Positions 6,007 through 13,303 of a stretch of DNA of 13,303 nt are shown here, one piece after another. Numbering within the stretch: position 1 is the first letter of the stretch; each line of letters opens with the position of its first letter. Made by a program: the position numbers and the translations under genes. Source of the DNA: Gammaproteobacteria bacterium. GTDB taxonomy: Bacteria > Pseudomonadota > Gammaproteobacteria > Ga0077536. The DNA is taken from positions 1 through 13,303 of the forward strand of contig JACKNH010000045.1 of NCBI GenBank assembly GCA_024234975.1. The letters run 5' to 3'. The notes beneath the pieces are model-generated. The model did no database searches, was not told the origin of the DNA, and worked only from the letters and a program-made list of their open reading frames with translations.

Positions 6007-7242
6007 TCAACCCTTCACGCAGACCACCTGCTTCAATGTATGAACGATTTCGACTAGGTCCGCCTGTGCCGCCATGACAGCTTCGATCGGTTTGTACGCC
6101 TTCGGCGATTCGTCGATAACACTGGCATCCTTGCGGCACGCCACACCTTCGGTGTCGCGTATATGGTCGGCCAGCGTGACCTGGCGTTTGGCCTCAGTGC
6201 GTGACATGACTCGTCCGGCGCCATGACTGCAACTGTCGAACGATTGCGGATTGCCCCGCCCACGAACGATAAAGCTTTTCGCGCCCATGGAGCCCGGGAT
6301 GATCCCCATCACGCCGCGTGCTGCGCGTACCGCACCCTTGCGGGTAACGAGCACGTCAGTACCGAAATGCCGCTCGCGCGACACGTAGTTGTGATGGCAG
6401 TTCACGGCTTCCACTTCAGCATCGAACGGCTTTGCTATCTGCGTACGAAGTGCAGCGATGACGTTGCGCATCATCATCTGGCGGTTCAACGCGGCGAAAT
6501 CCTGCGCCCAGCCCACGGCTTCGACGTAATCATCGAAATGTCGCGTGCCTTCGGTGAAGTAGGCAAGGTTCTGGTCGGGCAGGTTGTTCAACCAGCCACG
6601 CATGTCCTCCTTGGCCAGCGCGATGAAATGCGTGCCGATGGCGTTGCCGATTCCGCGTGAGCCGGAATGCAGCATCACCCAGACCTGCAATGAATCATCC
6701 AGGCACAGTTCGATGAAATGGTTGCCCGTTCCCAGCGTGCCCAGGTGAACAAGACTGTTGCTCCTGGCCAGCTTCGGAAACTTGTCGACGATCTTCTGGA
6801 AGCGGCCCGCGATGGTCGCCCACGTTTCAACGATGGCCGGCGGCGGCGAACCCCACGCACCCTTGTCGCGCGAACTACGGCCCACCGAACGGCCGTGCGG
6901 CACGGCGTGTTCGATTGCGGCGCGAATTGTTTCCAGGTTGTCCGGCAGATCCCCGGCGGACAATGAGGTGCGCACAGCCATCATGCCGCAGCCGATGTCG
7001 ACGCCGACCGCAGCCGGTATCACCGCGCCACGGGTCGGAATCACAGAACCCACGGTGGCGCCAATTCCCACATGCACGTCCGGCATCGCGGCAACGTGGC
7101 GGAACACAAATGGCATCCGCGCTGCATGTGTCAATTGCTCTTTCGCCTTCTCGTCGACCGGAACGCCCCGTGTCCACATCTTGATCGGGACGCCATCGGC
7201 GACGTGAAGCGTTTCGTGGGTCTGCATGTTCATTGTCGTCAT
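6007..7242 (-). CDS. rtcB: RNA-splicing ligase RtcB
   Basis: RtcB joins RNA ends carrying 2',3'-cyclic phosphate (or 3'-phosphate) to 5'-OH ends, using GTP and Mn2+ through a histidine-GMP intermediate. It acts in RNA repair and, in other organisms, tRNA splicing. The 411-residue product is full length and very similar to E. coli RtcB, including the shared C-terminus VVCVKG. Metal ligands and active site are intact: VGVDIGCGM (Cys85), GTGNHFIE (His175), MLHSGSRGIGN (His192), NCHHNYV (His283/284) and SCSHGAGR (His340, the expected guanylylated residue). The start at 7242 has GGGTGAAG upstream; ATGs at 7233 and 7227 are alternatives that change little. It is the first gene of the rtcBA operon, divergent from rtcR. 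Confidence 0.97.
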   Translation of the reverse strand: MTTMNMQTHETLHVADGVPIKMWTRGVPVDEKAKEQLTHAARMPFVFRHVAAMPDVHVGIGATVGSVIPTRGAVIPAAVGVDIGCGMMAVRTSLSAGDLPDNLETIRAAIEHAVPHGRSVGRSSRDKGAWGSPPPAIVETWATIAGRFQKIVDKFPKLARSNSLVHLGTLGTGNHFIELCLDDSLQVWVMLHSGSRGIGNAIGTHFIALAKEDMRGWLNNLPDQNLAYFTEGTRHFDDYVEAVGWAQDFAALNRQMMMRNVIAALRTQIAKPFDAEVEAVNCHHNYVSRERHFGTDVLVTRKGAVRAARGVMGIIPGSMGAKSFIVRGRGNPQSFDSCSHGAGRVMSRTEAKRQVTLADHIRDTEGVACRKDASVIDESPKAYKPIEAVMAAQADLVEIVHTLKQVVCVKG

Positions 7243-7266
7243 CCAGTCATCTTCACCCGCTGCAAG

Positions 7267-7363
7267 CGCCGCGGGCGACCATTGGTGTGTGCGGCGAAGA
7301 CCCCGGGAGGCGGCCGGCCCATTCCGGCCGCCTCTGGTTTCATCACATCAGGCGGTCGCCTGA
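7267..7363 (-). promoter_or_regulatory. Structured 5' leader of rtcBA with three potential hairpins
   Basis: With transcription starting near 7365, the rtcB leader is about 123 bases. It contains TCAGGCG/CGCCTGA (7348-7354 with 7357-7363), a near-perfect dyad at the extreme 5' end. Next is an exact 11-bp stem, GAGGCGGCCGG (7307-7317) with CCGGCCGCCTC (7324-7334), with a 6-base loop. Last is CGCCGC (7267-7272) with GCGGCG (7291-7296), holding an inner ACC/GGT pair. No T-run follows the big stem, so it is not a normal intrinsic terminator. I see no tRNA-like T-loop (GGTTCRA) of the kind expected in Y-RNA-like transcripts. The stems are direct observation; a regulatory role is inference. Confidence 0.5.
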
Positions 7364-7375
7364 CAGTCCGTACAT

Positions 7376-7391
7376 TGCAGGCGCTGTGCCA
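7376..7391 (-). promoter_or_regulatory. Sigma-54 (-24/-12) promoter of rtcBA
   Basis: Read on the minus strand, TGGCACAGCGCCTGCA fits the sigma-54 consensus TGGCAC-N5-TTGCW: the GG and GC dinucleotides have the required 10 bases between them, and only one core base differs (CTGC for TTGC). The -12 base is 7377, so transcription should start near 7365. The promoter faces rtcB and lies between rtcB and the sigma-54 activator gene rtcR, the known arrangement for this regulon. Confidence 0.85.
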
Positions 7392-7416
7392 GTTCGCCGG
7401 AGGTGCCGGCGAAGTC

Positions 7417-7443
7417 GTCATAACCTATTGAAATATTTATGAC
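7417..7443. promoter_or_regulatory. Dyad symmetric site, probable RtcR upstream activator sequence
   Basis: GTCATAA (7417-7423) and TTATGAC (7437-7443) are exact reverse complements 13 bases apart, centred at 7430, about 65 bases upstream of the predicted rtcBA start. The site lies in an AT-rich island between rtcB and rtcR, where an enhancer-binding protein would bind. It also contains TTGAAA (7428-7433), a possible -35 for rtcR, so binding could autoregulate rtcR. A second short palindrome, ACTTTAAAGT, lies at 7451-7460. Assignment to RtcR is inference from position. Confidence 0.5.
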
Positions 7444-7538
7444 TAATCGGACTTTAAAGTGGTCGAGGCGCTGGCCGGTAAGGGGTCGGAGTCCAAAAAG
7501 CGTAGAAAGTTGGATAAACATGGATAAAAATATCGCGC

Positions 7539-9146
<1,608 letters not shown>

Positions 9147-9269
9147 GCGCGCTGTTACGCCAATGGGATGGAATCCTCGTCCCATGAACGTCCAGGTTCC
9201 CCATTGAATTGAACCACTCGTTGTTCTACGGTCGGAGCCTTAGCCCTTCCAGCACCCGGAGTCGCAGCC

Positions 9270-9782
9270 ATGAGTGTCTTCAGCCTTCGCGTCAACGGCG
9301 TCACCCGCGAGGTTGATGTCGATCCGTCCACCCCGCTGCTGTACGTGCTGCGCAATGATCTGGACCTGAAGGGACCGCGCTTCGGCTGCGGGCTTGCCCA
9401 ATGTGGCGCGTGTACCGTCCACGTTGATGGCGTTGCGACGCGCTCCTGCATCACGCCGGTATCAGCCGTAAAAGGCGAAGTGACGACATTGGAAGGCTTG
9501 TCGCACGACGGCCAGCTCGATCCTCTGCAACAAGCGTGGATCGCCGAGCAGGTACCGCAATGCGGCTACTGCCAGAACGGTCAGATCATGACAGCGAAGG
9601 CGCTGCTGGCCCGCAACCCCAACCCGACTGACGACGAGATCCGTGCAGGGATGGAGGGCGTGTTGTGCCGTTGCATGTCGTACTACCGCATTCAGGCCGC
9701 GATCAAGCGCGTGGTGCGAGACGGTGGGCTTGCCGCAGCAGTGGAATCGCAAGCGAAAGTGGTGAAGGGAGTCGACGCATGA
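9270..9782 (+). CDS. [2Fe-2S] subunit of a molybdenum hydroxylase (IorA/CoxS type)
   Basis: This 170-residue small subunit passes electrons from the molybdenum centre through two [2Fe-2S] clusters. The N-terminal ferredoxin-like domain holds C40-x4-C45-x2-C48 and C60 in GCGLAQCGACTVHVDGVATRSC-like order. The C-terminal domain holds C98-x2-C101 and C133-x-C135 (CGYCQNGQIM and CRCMSYYRI). All eight cluster cysteines are present. Family members include isoquinoline 1-oxidoreductase alpha and periplasmic aldehyde oxidase small subunits. It has no signal peptide of its own and would be co-exported with the Tat-tagged large subunit. CGGAG lies upstream of the ATG. The stop overlaps the next start (ATGA at 9779-9782), so the two are translationally coupled. 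Confidence 0.93.
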   Translation: MSVFSLRVNGVTREVDVDPSTPLLYVLRNDLDLKGPRFGCGLAQCGACTVHVDGVATRSCITPVSAVKGEVTTLEGLSHDGQLDPLQQAWIAEQVPQCGYCQNGQIMTAKALLARNPNPTDDEIRAGMEGVLCRCMSYYRIQAAIKRVVRDGGLAAAVESQAKVVKGVDA

Positions 9783-12151
9783 ACACGTTGATTCTGCCGC
9801 AAGTTGTCGAAGACGCCCTGCATCGGGTCAATCCCGCCACTACGCGGCGCAATTTCCTGCGCGCCTCCGGTGCATTGGTGGTGACCGCCAGCCTGGGCAC
9901 CGCGCCGGGAGGCAAGGTGCTGGCGCAGGCGCTCGCGAACGGCCGCTATCCTGATCCGGACTTTCTGCAGCTCGATACCTGGATTGTGATTCATCCCGAC
10001 AACACCGCGACGTTCTACGTCGGCAAGACCGATGGCGGCCAGGGTACCGGCACCGCATTCCGCCAGATGATGTGTGATGAACTCGATATCGCTTACGACC
10101 AGACCAGGCTCGTCATGGGCATCACCGATATCACGCCGGACCAGGGTGGGTCGGGCGGTTCTGATGGTGTCGAGCGTGATGGGCAGGTCATGCGGCGGGT
10201 CGCGGCCGAAGCGCGGCGTGTGTTGCTGGACCTCGCGTCCGAACGGTTGAACACGCCGGTGATTGATCTCACCGTGCGCGATGGTTTGATTTCGGTGCAG
10301 GGAAATCCCTCACGCGCCGTCACCTACGCCGAGCTGGTCGGGGGCAAACGTTTCGACGTTGCGCTCAGTGGCGACAATGTTGATCGCACGACCGGCATTG
10401 CCACGGTGAAACCGCAAAATGAATTGCGCGTCATCGGCCAATCCATTCCGCGCTACGACACCCCGGCCAAGGTCGATGGCTCGCTGACCTGGGCGGTCGA
10501 TGTGAAAGTGCCCGGTATGCTGCACGCCCGGAACGTGCGGCCGCCCGTTGCCGGCGCGACCTTGCAAAGCATCGATGAATCCTCGGTCGCCGGTATGCCG
10601 GGCTTTGTCCGCGTGGTAAGCAAGGGCAATTACGTGGCGGTGGTGTGTGAGCGCGAAGAACAGGCCATCAACGCCGCGCGCGCACTGAAAGCGCAATGGC
10701 AGCCACCTGCGCAGGCGCCGTTTCCAGCGTCCAACGATGTCTTCGATTTCATCCGCACGCAGTCGCCTGCCGTGAGTCGCGATGCGGAAACCATCGGCGA
10801 ACCAGCAGCGGCGCTGGCCTCGGCAGCGACGCGGGTTGAAGCGCATTACGACGTGCCGTTCCAGGGTCATACAGCGATCGGCCCGGCGCATGCGATGGCT
10901 GATCCAACTGACGGCCAGCTGACGATCTATTCCAACGATATGAAGTCCTACGGGCTGCGCAATGGTGTCGCCGAATTCCTCGGCTTGCCCCGCGAACAGG
11001 TCCGCGTGGTGTACATGGATGGTCCACAGGTTTACGGCCGCACCGCCGCGGACGATGCCGGTTTCGAAGCCGCGTATCTTGCGCACGAACTCGGTCGCCC
11101 GGTGCGCGTGCAATGGATGCGCGACGAGGAGACGGCGTGGGATACCAAGGGTCCGGCGTATGCATTCACGTTACGCGGTGGCCTGGATGATCAGGGCAAG
11201 GTGGTCGCGCTGGACTATGAAGCGCGGGCGCTGGATTTCAATCACCTCTGGTACAACGATCCGAATACCGTGTTAATCGCGCAACTGATGGGACGACGTT
11301 CCCCGCAGGCGGCGCCGGGCAGCGCCGAAGTGCCTTCGCGCCAATACGGCGTTGCCAACCAGCGCATGCAGGCGCATATCGTCAGTCTGCCGCTGATCTG
11401 GGAAACGCCGTTGCGGACCGGCAACCTCCGTGATCCGAACGGGCCGCAGGTGACGTTCGCTTTCGAATCGTTCATCGACGAATTGGCCGCCGCCGCGCAT
11501 GCCGATCCGGTGCAGTTCCGCCTCGACATGATCGAAGCGAGCACCGAGGACGCGATCTTCCGCAAGGCGCGCTCGCTGGCGACAGTGCGGGCCGCCGCCA
11601 GGGCCTACGGTTGGGAATCGCGGCCGTCGCCGAACCCGCGCCTGCGTGATACGGCGGGCGCCGTGGTCAGCGGACGCGGTATTGCCTACACCTATCGCAG
11701 CGGCACGATTGTCGCGGTCATCGCCGAGGTTGATGTGAATCGTGAAACGGGCCACGTCTGGGTCAAGCGGCTGGTCTGCGCGCATGACTGTGGCCTGGTG
11801 GTGAATCCCACCGGCCTCGAGCACACGGTTGAGTGCGGCATGTTGCACGGTCTGAGCCGCGCGTTGTGGGAGGAAGTGCAGTTCGACGAGGAGAAGGTCA
11901 CCAGTGTCGACTGGGTGACGCACCCGACCATGCGGCACTCCGATACCCCGGCTTCGATCGAAGTCGTAATCGTCAACGGCGACCCGAATCCGGATCGACC
12001 CGATCTGCCGTCGTATGGCGCGGGCGAAGCCAGCCACAAGCCGATGATCGCGGCCGTCGCCAATGCCGTGTTTGACGCCACCGGTGTCCGCCTGCGCCGC
12101 GTGCCGTTCCGCAAGGAGCGCGTGCTGGAAGCGCTGAGATCGCAGACTTGA
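9779..12151 (+). CDS. Molybdopterin-binding subunit of a molybdenum hydroxylase (IorB type), Tat-exported
   Basis: This 790-residue catalytic subunit is of the xanthine oxidase family, in the two-subunit IorB/periplasmic aldehyde oxidase branch. It hydroxylates an aldehyde or N-heterocycle; the true substrate cannot be told. Residues 1-51 form a twin-arginine signal (TRRNFLRAS at 22-30, hydrophobic stretch, VLAQA), so the folded enzyme should be periplasmic. Cofactor-binding segments seen are KTDGGQGTGTAF (83-94), the GGSGGSDG loop (123-130), the ADDAGFEAAYLAHELGRPVRV region and, near the end, SYGAGEASHKP with Glu750 as the expected catalytic base. The start at 9779 is set by the ATGA overlap with the small subunit and by the signal peptide; the open frame continues upstream inside that gene. 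No third (cytochrome c or FAD) subunit and no XdhC-type maturation factor lies in the window. Confidence 0.92.
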   Translation: MNTLILPQVVEDALHRVNPATTRRNFLRASGALVVTASLGTAPGGKVLAQALANGRYPDPDFLQLDTWIVIHPDNTATFYVGKTDGGQGTGTAFRQMMCDELDIAYDQTRLVMGITDITPDQGGSGGSDGVERDGQVMRRVAAEARRVLLDLASERLNTPVIDLTVRDGLISVQGNPSRAVTYAELVGGKRFDVALSGDNVDRTTGIATVKPQNELRVIGQSIPRYDTPAKVDGSLTWAVDVKVPGMLHARNVRPPVAGATLQSIDESSVAGMPGFVRVVSKGNYVAVVCEREEQAINAARALKAQWQPPAQAPFPASNDVFDFIRTQSPAVSRDAETIGEPAAALASAATRVEAHYDVPFQGHTAIGPAHAMADPTDGQLTIYSNDMKSYGLRNGVAEFLGLPREQVRVVYMDGPQVYGRTAADDAGFEAAYLAHELGRPVRVQWMRDEETAWDTKGPAYAFTLRGGLDDQGKVVALDYEARALDFNHLWYNDPNTVLIAQLMGRRSPQAAPGSAEVPSRQYGVANQRMQAHIVSLPLIWETPLRTGNLRDPNGPQVTFAFESFIDELAAAAHADPVQFRLDMIEASTEDAIFRKARSLATVRAAARAYGWESRPSPNPRLRDTAGAVVSGRGIAYTYRSGTIVAVIAEVDVNRETGHVWVKRLVCAHDCGLVVNPTGLEHTVECGMLHGLSRALWEEVQFDEEKVTSVDWVTHPTMRHSDTPASIEVVIVNGDPNPDRPDLPSYGAGEASHKPMIAAVANAVFDATGVRLRRVPFRKERVLEALRSQT

Positions 12152-12343
12152 CCGGGTTCCAACGCGCGGGCGTACACATGACTTCGAGGCTGCAAAAAGG
12201 GCCTGCTGCGCTGCACTAGCTCGGCGTCAGATACGTCGCAGAAGTGAATTCGGCAGGTCACCCGTTCAAATATCTTTACACTCAGGGACGAGGATGCCCC
12301 GACCAATCGCGCAACTGACTGATCGGAAATGCCGTGTCGGTGA

Positions 12344-12359
12344 TGGCGCGTATCTTGCC
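12344..12359 (+). promoter_or_regulatory. Sigma-54 (-24/-12) promoter of the PEP-CTERM gene
   Basis: TGGCGCGTATCTTGCC matches the sigma-54 consensus TGGCACG-N4-TTGCW with GG at 12345-12346 and GC at 12357-12358, the exact spacing required. One position in the -24 box differs (G for A). The -12 base is 12358, so transcription should begin near 12370, giving a 31-base leader to the start at 12401. Sigma-54 control (PrsK/PrsR systems) is described for some PEP-CTERM gene sets, which makes the placement credible. Confidence 0.7.
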
Positions 12360-12400
12360 TGAATGCCGGCAGCGGGACGCAACCTGGAGGAATGGCGAAA

Positions 12401-13078
12401 ATGGAAACTCGATCGGCTTCAATGAGCGGCTATATCGCGTGCGTGATCCTGGCCGGACTGGTCACCATCGGTGATGCCCGTGGCGCCGCGGTAATCGCGG
12501 ATTCTGAAGCAGACTTTTCCGGCAGTCAGGGCTGGCTGGGCTGGTACTACGGTTATTTCACCCAGGCCGGTGACAGCGCCTCGTTCACCGAGATGATTTA
12601 TTACATCAGCGATAGCGGTACGACCAGCGATCCCCACTGGCGGGTATCGACATTCTTTCAACCGTATACCTATTTGTGGGACTACGGCGCCCACCCGGAT
12701 GCCCGCACCGGAACCACTGTGCGCCGCTGGCAGAGCACGTTCTCCGGCAACGTATTGCTGACGGGCCACATCGCTGATGCCAATGTTGCCGGAGGCAACG
12801 GCGTTATCGCCAACATCCTGCTCGACGGCGTGCCGGTATTCAGCTGGGCATCGAGCGGCACGGACGACGTTGGCACCAACTACAGTATTCCGCTTACGCT
12901 CGCGGTGGGTTCAGTGCTCGATTTTGAAGTCGCGGACAATGGGGATTACTCATTCGACACAACGTATTTCACTGCGACTGTCTCCACAGTGCCGCTGCCT
13001 GCCGGCCTGGCATTGCTGGCGCCGGCAACGATGCTGCTCGCGGGAATGCGGCGGCGAGACGCCGCAGGCCGGGGCTGA
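12401..13078 (+). CDS. PEP-CTERM (VPLPA-type) sorted surface protein
   Basis: This 225-residue exported protein has an N-terminal Sec signal (hydrophobic core IACVILAGLVTIG, cleavage near DARGAA at 25-30). It ends in a sorting tail: VPLPAG (197-202), a short hydrophobic helix (203-216) and a basic end MRRRDA. This VPLPA-type tripartite tail is the substrate signal for exosortase, which is linked to exopolysaccharide and biofilm matrix. The 165-residue mature domain is rich in Trp, Tyr, Gly and Ser (for example WLGWYYGYF and GAHPD...TTVRRWQS) and looks like a beta-sandwich of unknown ligand. The start at 12401 is preferred to ATG 12392 because GGAGG (12386-12390) lies 10 bases before 12401 but only 1 base before 12392. 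No exosortase gene is in the window. A sigma-54 promoter lies directly upstream. Confidence 0.85.
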   Translation: METRSASMSGYIACVILAGLVTIGDARGAAVIADSEADFSGSQGWLGWYYGYFTQAGDSASFTEMIYYISDSGTTSDPHWRVSTFFQPYTYLWDYGAHPDARTGTTVRRWQSTFSGNVLLTGHIADANVAGGNGVIANILLDGVPVFSWASSGTDDVGTNYSIPLTLAVGSVLDFEVADNGDYSFDTTYFTATVSTVPLPAGLALLAPATMLLAGMRRRDAAGRG

Positions 13079-13159
13079 GTGGCGCGGCAGCCGGAAGGAA
13101 CTGATCGCAACCCACGGGTTGCATCGCAACAGGCTGCTGACTGACAACGACGAGTTTGA

Positions 13160-13239
13160 GCCCTGTCGCAGGTTCGTCGTGTTCCCACGACGATGGCAGG
13201 GCGTTCTGAACGCCGGCTGGAGTACGGTAAATCCAGCCG
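13160..13239. other. Cluster of strong inverted repeats downstream of the PEP-CTERM gene
   Basis: Three adjacent dyads lie in 80 bases. The first is TCGTCGTG (13174-13181) with CACGACGA (13186-13193), loop TTCC, extended by an outer arm GCCCTGTC (13160-13167) with GGCAGGGC (13195-13202, one G-T pair). The second is GGCGTTC-T-GAACGCC (13200-13214). The third is CGGCTGGA (13214-13221) with TCCAGCCG (13232-13239), loop 10. The first and second overlap by a few bases and so compete. No clear T-run follows, so this is not a textbook terminator. It could be a structured RNA, a composite palindromic repeat or a Rho-assisted 3' end. No gene is supported in 13079-13303. Confidence 0.5.
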
Positions 13240-13303
13240 AAGTTCGCTTTACCTCTGCCGGTACATGGCCAGGTAAGTTATTCTTCCCCTCGATTCATCT
13301 TGA

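Noticed and set aside
7267..7363. Y-RNA or tRNA-like RNA in the rtcBA leader
   Set aside because: No T-loop consensus or acceptor-like stem was seen, so only a generic structured leader is claimed.
9163..9185. Short dyad ATGGGA/TCCCAT after rtcR
   Set aside because: The stem is only 6 bp and AT-containing, with no T-run, so a terminator call is not supported.
13140..13239. Integron attC-like site
   Set aside because: The inverted repeats do not carry paired GTTRRRY/RYYYAAC core sites.
13252..13302. Open frame entering from the right edge on the minus strand (ending ITYLAMYRQR, stop)
   Set aside because: Only about 16 codons are visible, too few to support a partial gene.

Overview
The window reads as a chromosomal segment of a GC-rich proteobacterium, most likely a gammaproteobacterium near the Lysobacterales (Xanthomonadales). 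This is inference from three things: dispersed repeats of the GTCATTCCCGCG...CGCGGGAATCCA type at the left end, a small secreted protein resembling the DUF6491 type, and an E. coli-like rtcR/rtcBA locus next to a PEP-CTERM protein gene. No rRNA, tRNA, CRISPR array, transposase or phage gene was seen.

Left part (1-3032): repeat copies flank a small secreted four-cysteine protein gene (minus strand, 197-610). A 550-base stretch follows that holds no intact gene but does hold an operator-like dyad, a probable decayed gene and another degraded repeat. Then come a pentapeptide-repeat membrane protein (1163-2359) and a higBA-type toxin-antitoxin pair (2399-3032). The HigB homologue lacks the usual catalytic residues.

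Middle part (3183-9146): two single genes on the minus strand encode a stand-alone HD hydrolase of the MESH1/RelA-SpoT type and a small alpha/beta hydrolase. After them lies the core of the window, a complete RNA-repair locus. rtcB and rtcA (minus strand) encode the RNA ligase and the 3'-phosphate cyclase. The divergent rtcR encodes their sigma-54-dependent activator with an N-terminal CARF domain. The 296-bp divergent intergenic region holds a correctly spaced -24/-12 promoter facing rtcB, a perfect dyad that is probably the RtcR site, and a roughly 123-nt rtcBA leader that can fold into three hairpins. RtcR is expected to sense an RNA-damage ligand and, with sigma-54, switch on rtcBA.

Right part (9270-13303): two overlapping genes encode a molybdenum hydroxylase, a [2Fe-2S] subunit and a Tat-exported molybdopterin subunit. 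Next is a PEP-CTERM/VPLPA surface protein gene with its own well-formed sigma-54 promoter. The last 225 bases hold a cluster of strong inverted repeats and no gene. The two sigma-54 promoters, the structured rtcBA leader, the degenerate HigB and the terminal hairpin cluster are the observations most worth a second look. I see no wholly new multi-gene system.
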